12,455 nucleotides of DNA from Treponema sp. (GTDB taxonomy: Bacteria; Spirochaetota; Spirochaetia; Treponematales; Treponemataceae), in contig DMQP01000155.1 in the NCBI GenBank assembly GCA_003455655.1, positions 1 through 12,455 on the forward strand, read 5' to 3'. This document shows positions 1 through 7,202 of the stretch, piece by piece. The notes under the pieces are model-generated. The model did not search any database. It worked only from the letters and a program-made list of their open reading frames with translations, and was not told where the DNA came from. Position numbers and translations under genes: made by a program. How positions within the stretch are numbered: the first letter of the stretch is position 1; every line of letters starts with the position of its first letter.

Positions 1-279
1 GGTTCACTGTTTATTGGACACGAATCTGCAGAAGTTTTTGGAGACTATGCAGCAGGATTAAACCACACATTGCCTACTTCTGGAAGTGCTCGCTTTACCG
101 GAGGACTTTCTGTGCGCATGTTCCTCAAAACAGTTACCACACTCAGAAGTGTAAGCGGTTCAAAAGGAGCTATTGCTTCGGCAACTGCAGCAGGACACTT
201 GGGCGATGCAGAAGGACTTGCCGCACACGCATACGCAGCAAGACTAAGACTTAATTCCAAGGAGGCTCCTCATGCTTAA
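1..279 (+). CDS. hisD: Histidinol dehydrogenase, C-terminal part (5' end outside window)
   Basis: Reading frame 1 is open from the window edge to TAA at 277-279 and gives 92 residues that match the C-terminal end of HisD, the NAD-dependent enzyme that oxidises L-histidinol to histidine in two steps. Visible family hallmarks are the GDYAAG..NH.LPT segment (visible residues 14-26) and the terminal AEGL-AH helix (70-76), whose Glu71 and His76 correspond to the conserved Glu and zinc-ligand His near the end of HisD. The reading frame overlaps the def start codon by 8 bp, so the two genes are probably co-transcribed and translationally coupled. The N-terminal three quarters of the protein, and any promoter, lie outside the window. 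No other his gene is visible here, so whether a full histidine pathway exists cannot be judged. Family assignment is strong; in vivo role is inferred. Confidence 0.9.
   Translation, partial: GSLFIGHESAEVFGDYAAGLNHTLPTSGSARFTGGLSVRMFLKTVTTLRSVSGSKGAIASATAAGHLGDAEGLAAHAYAARLRLNSKEAPHA
259..265 (+). promoter_or_regulatory. Ribosome binding site of def
   Basis: AAGGAGG lies 6 bases before ATG 272. It is a near-perfect Shine-Dalgarno sequence placed inside the last codons of hisD, and it fixes the def start at 272. Confidence 0.85.
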
Positions 280-850
280 GATATACAAACTGGGCGAAGA
301 AGTTTTACGACAAAAATGTGAAGCTGTTAAAGCCGAAGAAATAAACGATGAATTTCGTGCTCTCATAAAAGAAATGTTTTTGACTATGGATGAAGCAAAC
401 GGCGTAGGTCTTGCTGCTCCTCAGGTAGGAATTGCAAAACGCTTTTTTGTTGCCATGTCAGATGATGATGTTGAACGAGTATTCATTAATCCAGTTATTA
501 CCAAAACTTCTTCAGAACTTTCTGAATACGAAGAAGGCTGTCTTTCTATTCCAGGAGTATACGAAACAATTGTACGCCCCAAAGCTGTTACCATTTCTGC
601 ATTAGACATTAACGGCAAACCCTTCACTCTCGATGCAGAAGGTCTGCTCGCACGCATTGTTCAGCACGAAAGCGATCACCTTGATGGTGTCTTGTATATT
701 GACCGAGGCGACGAAGCCTTTAAAGAAAAGACAATAGAAACATTCAAAAAGCGAAAGGCAAATGCTGCTGCAAAGGCCGCAAAAAAAGCTGCAAAGAAAG
801 CACACCTTGAAGCAAAACTGAATGCAAAAAAACAAGACGGAGCAAACTAG
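272..850 (+). CDS. def: Peptide deformylase
   Basis: A 192-residue metalloenzyme that removes the formyl group from the N-terminal Met of new proteins. All three deformylase motifs are present: GVGLAAPQ (44-51), EGCLS (88-92, metal ligand Cys90) and HESDH (132-136, ligands His132 and His136, catalytic Glu133). The start is fixed by the AAGGAGG site 6 bases upstream. The gene begins inside the end of hisD and stops exactly one base before the fmt start codon, so def and fmt are almost certainly one transcript; the def-fmt pairing is common in bacteria and couples formylation with deformylation. An unusual feature is a Lys/Ala-rich tail after about residue 150, with repeated KAA/KKA units, strongly basic and probably helical or disordered. 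It could touch the ribosome or RNA, but that is inference. Confidence 0.97.
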   Translation: MLKIYKLGEEVLRQKCEAVKAEEINDEFRALIKEMFLTMDEANGVGLAAPQVGIAKRFFVAMSDDDVERVFINPVITKTSSELSEYEEGCLSIPGVYETIVRPKAVTISALDINGKPFTLDAEGLLARIVQHESDHLDGVLYIDRGDEAFKEKTIETFKKRKANAAAKAAKKAAKKAHLEAKLNAKKQDGAN

Positions 851-1864
851 ATGCTACGTGTTTTATTCGGGGGAAGTCCAGCCGCTTCCGCAAAAGCATT
901 GGAACTCATTTTAAGAGACAGCGCCATGTCTTCATCTGTTCCGAGTGAACAGTACAAGGTTGTGGGCATTCTTACAAATCCTCCGTCTGCAAAGGGAAGA
1001 CACAAAGAACTTATACCCACCGAAGTTGAACAGTACGCACGAATTTGGAACGAAGCTCGCGGTGACAACATTCAGATTTTTTCTCCAGAACATGTCAAAG
1101 AAGAAGCACGAAATCAAATAGAACAAGTGCATCCAGATATTTTTGTTTGTTTTGCATACGGTCACATTTTAGGTCCAAAGTTTTTTTCACTCTTCAAGTT
1201 CGGAGGAATAAACTTACATCCTTCTCTACTTCCTAAATACAGAGGTGCAACTCCTGTAAACGCAGCCATTTTAAATCAAGACAAAGAAACAGGTTTAAGT
1301 CTCCAAAAGATGGCACTTGGCATGGACGAAGGTGATGTTCTTTTTCAACAAAACATAACGCTTACAGGAACAGAAACCGCAGAATCATTGCTCAACCACT
1401 GTGCCCTACATGGAGCTATTGCAATTACTAATTTACTAAGAACTATCGCAAAAACAAATGCACTACCTGCCGCTGTTAAACAAGAAGGTCAAGCAAGTTA
1501 CTGTACCATAATAAAAAAAGAAGACGGAAAAATTGACTGGAGTAATTCCGCAGAAGCAATCGATGCACAAATAAGAGCATACACTCCTTGGCCACAATGC
1601 TACACGATTGCAAATGGACAGCAACTTAAAATTCTAAAAGCGGGTGCAGCAACAAAAATTGCAATCCAAGACAACACCGTTCCTAAAAACACATCTGCTG
1701 TTCCCGGAACAGTACTCGATTACAATAAACAGCGTGGTATTCTTATTCAAACAGGAAACGGTGTTCTTATTGTTACAGAACTACAATGGCAAGCAAAAAA
1801 GGCAATGGATTACAAATCATTTATGAACGGTTCCAGAAATTTCATAGGCTCTGTTCTAGAATAA
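851..1864 (+). CDS. fmt: Methionyl-tRNA formyltransferase
   Basis: A 337-residue enzyme that transfers a formyl group from 10-formyl-tetrahydrofolate to initiator Met-tRNA. The N-terminal catalytic domain has the formyltransferase signature: INLHPSLLPKYRGATPV (120-136) with conserved Asn121 and His123, then GMDEGDVL (157-164) carrying the catalytic Asp region. The C-terminal tRNA-binding domain shows KIDW (227-230) and IRAYTPWP (241-248), both typical of Fmt. The N-terminus (LRVLFGGSP) replaces the usual FAGTP-type strand. It is slightly longer than the roughly 315 residues common in the family, with extra residues around 22-35 and 265-285. The ATG follows the def stop codon directly; only a weak GGAG at 839-842 precedes it, so translation probably depends on ribosomes finishing def. 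Confidence 0.96.
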   Translation: MLRVLFGGSPAASAKALELILRDSAMSSSVPSEQYKVVGILTNPPSAKGRHKELIPTEVEQYARIWNEARGDNIQIFSPEHVKEEARNQIEQVHPDIFVCFAYGHILGPKFFSLFKFGGINLHPSLLPKYRGATPVNAAILNQDKETGLSLQKMALGMDEGDVLFQQNITLTGTETAESLLNHCALHGAIAITNLLRTIAKTNALPAAVKQEGQASYCTIIKKEDGKIDWSNSAEAIDAQIRAYTPWPQCYTIANGQQLKILKAGAATKIAIQDNTVPKNTSAVPGTVLDYNKQRGILIQTGNGVLIVTELQWQAKKAMDYKSFMNGSRNFIGSVLE

Positions 1865-1880
1865 AATACAAAAAAATGGT

Positions 1881-1884
1881 AAGG
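1881..1884 (+). promoter_or_regulatory. Ribosome binding site deciding the PASTA-protein start
   Basis: AAGG is 7 bases before ATG 1892 but only 1 base before the in-frame ATG 1886. Normal spacing therefore favours 1892. Confidence 0.55.
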
Positions 1885-1891
1885 TATGGAC

Positions 1892-2911
1892 ATGAAGAAA
1901 CTCAACTTTGACAAAGCGAAAGTCGAATACGAAAAACAAATTGAAGGTTTGCGTAATGGCGGAAAACCACTACTTGTAACCATTATTTTAACTTTCCTCG
2001 TAATGATTGCAGTATGTCTTGCTGTATTTTTTGGTTCAGTACAGGGAAAAGAACAAGTTATGGTTCCCAATGTTATAGGAAAAGACTTAACTACAGCGCT
2101 TTTACTTTTACAAAAAAATGAACTGTATGCAAAAATTCAGTTGCGCTATACCGACTTACCTGGTAACGAAAACACTATTCTTGAACAAGATCCTAAGGCA
2201 AGTTCAATTATTAAAGCATATCAGCGCGTAACAATTACCGTTGACCGTGGTGTTGCGCTCGACCATCTTGAAGATTATGTCGGACAAGACATTTCAAATG
2301 TTCGGTCACGGCTGCAACTTTTGTTCAGCAGTGAAGCATCAAATGTAAATGTTATGGCTCCCGTCTACACAAAAGATTCTTCAGAAGCAGGAACAATTCT
2401 TGCACAGTATCCCGATGCAGGAACTATTATTACTCCACCTATGAACATTCGCTTTGTAGTAAGTAGCGGAAATCAAACCGAAAAGGTTACTGTTCCTAAT
2501 GTAGAAGGAAATACAATCGCTCAGGTTTTGCGCGCAATGCCTTCTGCAAAAGTTGTGTTCGATTTTACTTCACACATTGCAAGTGAATCAGAAAAAGCCG
2601 GAACAGTTACTTCTCAGTCTTCTGCAGACAAAGAAGTTGAAGCATTCAGTCACATTCCTGTTGATATTGCAATTGCCGCTGTTACAGAAGAATCAACAAA
2701 TGTAAGTGGCATTTTCACTTACGATGCACCAGAGTATCCGTATGCAGTTCCTATGCAACTTGATGTTAGAGACAGCGAAGGAAACATTACAAGCCAAGTT
2801 CAATTTGTTCATCCTGGCAAAACAGTAACAGTTCCCTTCACTGCTAAAAAAGAATCTACTTTGATTTTCTCAATTCTGGGTGAAGAAAAAACACGCCAAA
2901 TTGTACAGTAA
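1892..2911 (+). CDS. Membrane-anchored PASTA-domain protein
   Basis: A 339-residue protein with a short cytoplasmic N-terminus (1-26, charged), one transmembrane helix (about 27-50) and a large outside part. Three PASTA-like repeats can be read at about 55-119 (begins VMVPNVIGK), 125-192 (a degenerate copy) and 197-262 (begins VTVPNVEGN), with the usual late hydrophobic strand of the ITVDRG type in the first. The last 75 residues look like a beta-rich domain of unknown kind. PASTA domains bind peptidoglycan fragments or act as spacers in Ser/Thr kinases and class B penicillin-binding proteins; neither a kinase nor a transpeptidase domain is present here. The gene sits 27 bp after fmt and is probably read from the same transcript. 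ATG 1886 is an alternative start two codons upstream. It converges with rpiA with only 7 bp between stop codons. Domain call is firm; function is unknown. Confidence 0.85.
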   Translation: MKKLNFDKAKVEYEKQIEGLRNGGKPLLVTIILTFLVMIAVCLAVFFGSVQGKEQVMVPNVIGKDLTTALLLLQKNELYAKIQLRYTDLPGNENTILEQDPKASSIIKAYQRVTITVDRGVALDHLEDYVGQDISNVRSRLQLLFSSEASNVNVMAPVYTKDSSEAGTILAQYPDAGTIITPPMNIRFVVSSGNQTEKVTVPNVEGNTIAQVLRAMPSAKVVFDFTSHIASESEKAGTVTSQSSADKEVEAFSHIPVDIAIAAVTEESTNVSGIFTYDAPEYPYAVPMQLDVRDSEGNITSQVQFVHPGKTVTVPFTAKKESTLIFSILGEEKTRQIVQ

Positions 2912-2918
2912 GCAGAAA

Positions 2919-3638
2919 TTATTTTTTGACTTCTACCGAACCGTCGGCATGTGCTATAAAAGCAACAGGTCGCAGTTTGGTAAAGAAGCCGCACTCTACA
3001 ACGCCTGTAATTGCATCAATAGCATCTTCTAAAGCAACTGGGTCAACAGGTTTTTCCCAAAGACAATCGACAATCATATTTCCATTATCTGTAATAACAG
3101 GACCAGCTTTTCTAACACCTTCACGAACAGTACAACTTGCTCCTAACTTTTCCAATTCGAGAATTACTCTGACACGAGCATCAGCAATAATTTCGACAGG
3201 AAGCGGAAACTTTGTTCCATGAGAAGTAACTGCTTTTGATTCATCTGCAACAATTGCATATTCCCGTGAACTGTAAGCTGTAATTTTTTCGCGCAACAAA
3301 GCAGCTCCACCGCCTTTAACCAATGTGTTATCTGGACCAATTTCATCTGCGCCATCAACAGTTAAATCAAGTTGTCCTGCAATAGCACGATCGTTAAGCG
3401 TAAAGACAGGAATACCAAGTTCTTCACAAGCAAGCGTTGTCTGAAAACTTGTAGACACAGCTTTAATATCTTTAAGCGTTCCATCTCCAATACGTTCGGC
3501 AAGACGTTTAACTGCTGGCATAGCAGTAGAACCTGTACCCAAACCAATTTTCATTCCACTGAAAATTTTTCCATCTTTAATCAGTGAATCAATTGCATAA
3601 GTTGCCGCAAGAACCTTCTGTTCATTCGTTGTAATCAT
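2919..3638 (-). CDS. rpiA: Ribose-5-phosphate isomerase A
   Basis: A 239-residue cytoplasmic enzyme interconverting ribose-5-phosphate and ribulose-5-phosphate in the pentose phosphate pathway. The RpiA signatures are present: GLGTGST phosphate loop (32-38), DGADE (95-99, catalytic Asp95 and Asp98), KGGGAALLREK (108-118, with the general-base Glu117), ADESK (131-135), FPLPVEI (144-150) and a GVVECGFF segment (212-219). The ATG at 3638 is chosen because AGGAG lies 9 bases upstream; a TTG at 3665 would add nine residues with no ribosome binding site. The start lies inside the last codons of aroDE (17-bp overlap), so the two genes are probably translationally coupled. It is the last gene of the - strand run; I found no convincing terminator after it. 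Confidence 0.96.
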   Translation of the reverse strand: MITTNEQKVLAATYAIDSLIKDGKIFSGMKIGLGTGSTAMPAVKRLAERIGDGTLKDIKAVSTSFQTTLACEELGIPVFTLNDRAIAGQLDLTVDGADEIGPDNTLVKGGGAALLREKITAYSSREYAIVADESKAVTSHGTKFPLPVEIIADARVRVILELEKLGASCTVREGVRKAGPVITDNGNMIVDCLWEKPVDPVALEDAIDAITGVVECGFFTKLRPVAFIAHADGSVEVKK

Positions 3639-5130
3639 TGTATTCCACTCCTGTAAACAAGGCAAATTGTTCCCAGCCCTGATATTTCAACATTTCATAA
3701 CCGTTGCACACTTTACATCCTGCTTGAGAAGCACGCGCCATAACGGGAGTTACCTCGGGCACATACACTATGTCAAAAACTTTTTCTTTTCCCGTAAACT
3801 CATAAAAATAAATAGGATCATTTGTTTCATCAGCAGGCAGTTTTGCATTCATACCTTTTGAAGTTGTTTGAATAATAATATCATTAAAACGTTTTAACAA
3901 ATGCACAGAATCGGGACCAAGTGGTGCATATTTAAATCCAAACTTTTCTGCAAGCGAGCGTGCCTTACCAACCGTTCTGTTAAAAACACAAGCGTTACCA
4001 TGCAATTTTTTTACCGCATAAGCAATCGCATGAGCAGCACCGCCAGCACCAATGATAGAAACTTTTTTTCCACGCAGATTTTTTAGACCTGTAAACTCAA
4101 GAAGCGAGCGCTTAAAACCAGACCAGTCTGTATTGTATCCATACCAACTGCCACCTCTTTCAACAACAGTATTACAAGCACCAATTTCTGCAACATGTTC
4201 ATCAACAGAATCAAGATAACCTAAGACACTTTCTTTATGAGGAATAGTTACCGAAAAACCTTTGACACCCAGTTGTCGCGCTAGAGGAAAAACATCTCCT
4301 ATTTTTTCTGAACGAAGGGGAACATAAACCGCATTCATGTTATGCGCACGATACGCAGTGTTATGTAACACAGGACTCGATGTTGCAGTTAAGGGCCAAC
4401 CTGTTATGCCGTAGACCGTAGTGTTAGTATCTATTGTTTTAAAGTGATAGGTTTCATTTAATGTAATTGGATCAAAGTGTGCAAGATTTGCAACATTTGA
4501 AGCAAGTTCTGGTGCACTGGTAAAAGTGAGATAGTTTTTTAATTTTGCAGAAAGAATTCGAGATGGTGAACCCAAAGGACCCATTGCAATTAAAATGTGA
4601 TCATGATCATTCATCTGTTGGGCTTCGGCAAAAAGTTTTGTTATATCAGACAGTGAATGAGGCATAAAAGCTATTTTAGGAATTTCGTAAGAAGTGGTAC
4701 GCAAAGAGCGAAGTCTTTCTGTAATGTTTGCAACAGGACCGTCCATACAGTGAACACTTCGTATAATTTTTGTACCGAAAGCAAGTGCCACATCTTGTAG
4801 TGACGGAACTCGAAAATCTTCTTCAAAATCTACATAGTCAAAAGTTTTTGTATTCTCTTCACCAGCAAAAGAAAGCGCTCTGGCAAATAAAACAGTACGG
4901 GCTGCTTCGCCTTCTCTAAACTGACCACCATCGACCATGCGGCGTAAAGTAAGAATACAAGGAAGACCTGCCATTAACGGAAACTTACGAATCAAAAGTC
5001 GTTCATCATCATCAAGAAAATCAGCACGAAGTTCAACGACATCAATTGAAGAGCGATACTTATTTACCAGAGCAAGGTCTTCTAAAAGCGTCTTACCCGT
5101 AAGTGTAAGACAGATAAGCGGTCTATCCAT
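3622..5130 (-). CDS. aroDE: Bifunctional 3-dehydroquinate dehydratase / shikimate dehydrogenase
   Basis: A 502-residue fusion carrying steps 3 and 4 of the shikimate pathway. Residues 1 to about 225 are a type I dehydroquinase: VELRAD (33-38), the catalytic His127 in RSVHCMDG, and the Schiff-base Lys152 in PKIAFMP. Residues about 235-502 are shikimate dehydrogenase: TIPHKE (295-300, catalytic Lys299), IGACNTVV (316-323), YNTD (332-335, catalytic Asp335), the NADP-binding GAGGAA loop (361-366) with NRT (384-386), and the closing NGYEML..QG segment (476-485). The substrate-binding loop reads GWPLTATSSP (244-253) where most enzymes have HSxSP, so the first Ser is Thr and the His is Ala. NTDW also replaces the common NTDG. 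Similar fusions are known in plants, chlamydiae and some spirochaetes. An in-frame TAA at 5140-5142 lies just upstream, so ATG 5130 is the first possible start; no proper ribosome binding site precedes it. Confidence 0.95.
   Translation of the reverse strand: MDRPLICLTLTGKTLLEDLALVNKYRSSIDVVELRADFLDDDERLLIRKFPLMAGLPCILTLRRMVDGGQFREGEAARTVLFARALSFAGEENTKTFDYVDFEEDFRVPSLQDVALAFGTKIIRSVHCMDGPVANITERLRSLRTTSYEIPKIAFMPHSLSDITKLFAEAQQMNDHDHILIAMGPLGSPSRILSAKLKNYLTFTSAPELASNVANLAHFDPITLNETYHFKTIDTNTTVYGITGWPLTATSSPVLHNTAYRAHNMNAVYVPLRSEKIGDVFPLARQLGVKGFSVTIPHKESVLGYLDSVDEHVAEIGACNTVVERGGSWYGYNTDWSGFKRSLLEFTGLKNLRGKKVSIIGAGGAAHAIAYAVKKLHGNACVFNRTVGKARSLAEKFGFKYAPLGPDSVHLLKRFNDIIIQTTSKGMNAKLPADETNDPIYFYEFTGKEKVFDIVYVPEVTPVMARASQAGCKVCNGYEMLKYQGWEQFALFTGVEYNDYNE
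3648..3652 (-). promoter_or_regulatory. Ribosome binding site of rpiA
   Basis: AGGAG on the - strand, 9 bases before ATG 3638 and inside the end of aroDE. It supports 3638 over the upstream TTG at 3665. Confidence 0.65.
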
Positions 5131-5136
5131 AGCCCT

Positions 5137-5166
5137 ATCTTACCACATTTAACAGGTAAGTTTCAA
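5137..5166 (-). promoter_or_regulatory. Candidate promoter of aroDE, predicted leaderless
   Basis: On the - strand TTGAAA (5166-5161) is followed after 18 bases by TAAGAT (5142-5137), and the aroDE ATG comes 6 bases later. A transcript starting about 7 bases after the -10 box would begin at the ATG itself, in agreement with the absence of a normally spaced ribosome binding site. The -35 box overlaps the stop codon of the upstream gene. It would let aroDE-rpiA be expressed independently of the upstream genes. Prediction only. Confidence 0.5.
5139..5160. repeat. CTTACC-N10-GGTAAG dyad over the aroDE promoter
   Basis: A perfect 6-bp inverted repeat (5139-5144 and 5155-5160) overlaps the -10 box and spacer of the candidate aroDE promoter. 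Further CTTAC/GTAAG half-sites occur at 5092, 5099, 5105 and 5190. The position is that expected of a repressor operator; no regulator can be named, and the extra half-sites lie in coding sequence and may be chance. Confidence 0.35.
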
Positions 5167-7202
5167 TTGAAATCGAGAGGGAGTTTTGTCTTACGAATTT
5201 TTAAGGCAGGACCTATAAGAATATCTTGGATTTCTCCAGAAGCAAGTCTAAGACGAACTTGTGCCTCTGATGTTTTTTTGTCTAAAATTTCTAAAGGGTA
5301 TCCACGCACGGCAGGAAGTTGGGGGTCAACAAGAATTTCCAAAAGTTCTTGAGTTTGAAGAGCTGTTTCTACAATGTGCATTTTTCCTACATAATCCATA
5401 CCAGTTGCTTCTCGTCTCTCAAAGCGAACACAATCTGGATTAAGTTGACTTTCACTTACTATAATGCGCCGCTCAAGACGTTCTGTTAGAATTTCTTTTT
5501 GATCTGATGTGGTAGATAAACTTGCAAGTTTTTTTTCTAACTGACTAAGAACGGTTTTACTTTCATCAAAAGCAGAATCTGAAAGCGAAGGTTCAATATG
5601 TAAGACAGAAGGTTCTTGTAGCGAAGGCAAAGGCAACACTTGCGTCTTACGATTTGAAACACTAACTACACCTACTTCATCGAGATGAATCTTTTGCAAA
5701 ACTTCTTCAGCTTCTTCATCAGAATTAAAGTCGAACAAAAAAACCCCAGAGGCAAGTTCTTTTACCACATGACAAGAAAGTTCTGGTGTATTTAAAATAA
5801 CTGCACTCATTTTTTGAGAAACACAAAGAACATAACCTTTATACAACATAACAGAAGTATAGGCTGCATACCATTCTTCTACACTAACGCGAACCGTCTG
5901 CGGAATTTCATAACGACAAAAGCGCGATAAAGTTTCAAGAAGCGTTTTATCAGTAAAGCCACGAGCAAAGGCTCTAAAGACAGAATGTTTTTCAATTGCA
6001 TAGGTCATTGCAACGTCAACTTGCTGCAAAGAAAGACACTGAACAAGCGGCAACAATTGTTCTAACGAAAGTCCTGGCATAAGTGTTACTCGACCAGAGG
6101 CATCTATTTCCATAACACGAACATCACTTACAGAAACTGCATTCGCCAAAGCGTCAGAAAAAGGTGCATAAAGCGCTTCTCCCTTAGCATCTTGTCCCAC
6201 CTGTTGAACAATACCCATAACAATACAAGAGTCAACACAAGAAGCAAAAGAAAAATCAGAACTAACATTTTCAGAATTACGAAGCAAAGTAGCAAATCTT
6301 CCTGTAGAAAGTGTTGAGCCTTGTAATTCTTGAAGAACCTGACACAAACGAACCAAAGCTTTTCGAGAAAGACCTTGTTCAGGAATTGAAGACAAAAGCG
6401 TTTGAATACTTTGAGCTTTAACACGCAAATCGCTTCGTGACAAATGACCACTTGATGCAGCTGCAACATAAGAAGAGCGAACCAAAGGATTCATGCGTGA
6501 AAACAAAAGCAAGCGATCCCAATCAACACTTATTTCTTTTTCTTCCTGATGAAAGAGCGAAAGTTCACAAAAAGCTTTACACAAAACACTCAGTGCAGGA
6601 ACAGTAGTATACAGTTGAGACAAATCGTCAACTGTTTTTTTCTTAAAGGAACCATCAGCTTTACAACAATCAGGATGACTAAAAACATAGTTCACAAAAG
6701 AAGCTAAAAGTGCATCGGTAAGAACATAAAAACCATTTTGTTTTACCGGCTGAACATTTTTACAAGCAAACAAAGTATCAAGTGAAAGAACAGGAGCAAG
6801 AGCATCATCTAACAAAGGGTTTACCGCATAAACACCATCTCGTTCATTGCGCAGACGGAACAAAACTAAGCGTTCTTCCAAATTAACAAGTCGTTCATGC
6901 AAAACAGAAGCAAGCTGAGTGTCAGCAAACAAAGCAGAAAGTTTTTTTTCTGTCATTCCCGAAATAAAACTTACACACGAAACAATTTGTCTGTCTTGGG
7001 TACACAAAAGCGACACAATGTTTTTTTGAATTTCTTCTTTACGCAAAAAGGAACTAAGCGTTTCAATAAGTTTCTGTTTATTGTAGGGAGTTTTTATCAT
7101 TCCCAAATAAGTGTGCATGATAGTAAGAAATTGATCGTCGGGCAAAAGTTCAAAGTGTTCGCGCCAGGCAATTACCCGTTTTGTTCTTTCACTCAATTCC
7201 AT
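5163..7202 (-). CDS. XPB/Ssl2 N-terminal-like domain protein, partner of the adjacent helicase
   Basis: A 679-residue, largely helical protein with no signal peptide and no ATPase motifs. Residues about 363-456 resemble the XPB/Ssl2 N-terminal-like domain found in bacterial helicase-associated proteins: a strand pair of the type RVTLMPG, a YAIEK..VFRAFARGF helix, then RYEIPQTV and a conserved EEW (442-444). The same domain opens the helicase encoded just upstream. The last 75 residues are beta-rich and faintly like the WYL-type ends of such proteins (inference). A Lys/Glu-rich, probably coiled segment lies near 548-580. The pairing resembles that of mycobacterial XPB with its neighbouring large helicase-associated protein, from memory of the family. 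The start is ATG 7202 because GAGG stands 6 bases before it; a TTG at 7295 would add 31 residues. It overlaps the helicase gene by 14 bp, suggesting coupled translation and a physical complex. Function is unproven. Confidence 0.75.
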   Translation of the reverse strand: MELSERTKRVIAWREHFELLPDDQFLTIMHTYLGMIKTPYNKQKLIETLSSFLRKEEIQKNIVSLLCTQDRQIVSCVSFISGMTEKKLSALFADTQLASVLHERLVNLEERLVLFRLRNERDGVYAVNPLLDDALAPVLSLDTLFACKNVQPVKQNGFYVLTDALLASFVNYVFSHPDCCKADGSFKKKTVDDLSQLYTTVPALSVLCKAFCELSLFHQEEKEISVDWDRLLLFSRMNPLVRSSYVAAASSGHLSRSDLRVKAQSIQTLLSSIPEQGLSRKALVRLCQVLQELQGSTLSTGRFATLLRNSENVSSDFSFASCVDSCIVMGIVQQVGQDAKGEALYAPFSDALANAVSVSDVRVMEIDASGRVTLMPGLSLEQLLPLVQCLSLQQVDVAMTYAIEKHSVFRAFARGFTDKTLLETLSRFCRYEIPQTVRVSVEEWYAAYTSVMLYKGYVLCVSQKMSAVILNTPELSCHVVKELASGVFLFDFNSDEEAEEVLQKIHLDEVGVVSVSNRKTQVLPLPSLQEPSVLHIEPSLSDSAFDESKTVLSQLEKKLASLSTTSDQKEILTERLERRIIVSESQLNPDCVRFERREATGMDYVGKMHIVETALQTQELLEILVDPQLPAVRGYPLEILDKKTSEAQVRLRLASGEIQDILIGPALKIRKTKLPLDFN

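Noticed and set aside
2886..2930. Possible terminators between the PASTA gene and rpiA
   Set aside because: T- or A-runs are present (2886-2891, 2923-2928), but only 4-bp or AU-only hairpins stand near them, in the wrong order for an intrinsic terminator.
3639..3665. TTG start adding nine residues to RpiA
   Set aside because: No ribosome binding site; the extra residues do not resemble RpiA, and ATG 3638 is well placed after AGGAG.
5090..5111. 7-bp perfect inverted repeat early in aroDE as a separate attenuator hairpin
   Set aside because: It lies in coding sequence, has no U-run after it on the - strand, and is explained by repeated Leu-Thr-Gly-Lys-type codons; kept only as half-sites in the operator discussion.
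6128..6469. Leu/Phe-rich 113-residue open frame on the - strand
   Set aside because: It is a shifted-frame shadow of the helicase-partner gene; its hydrophobic composition reflects the codons read out of frame and no start signal is present.
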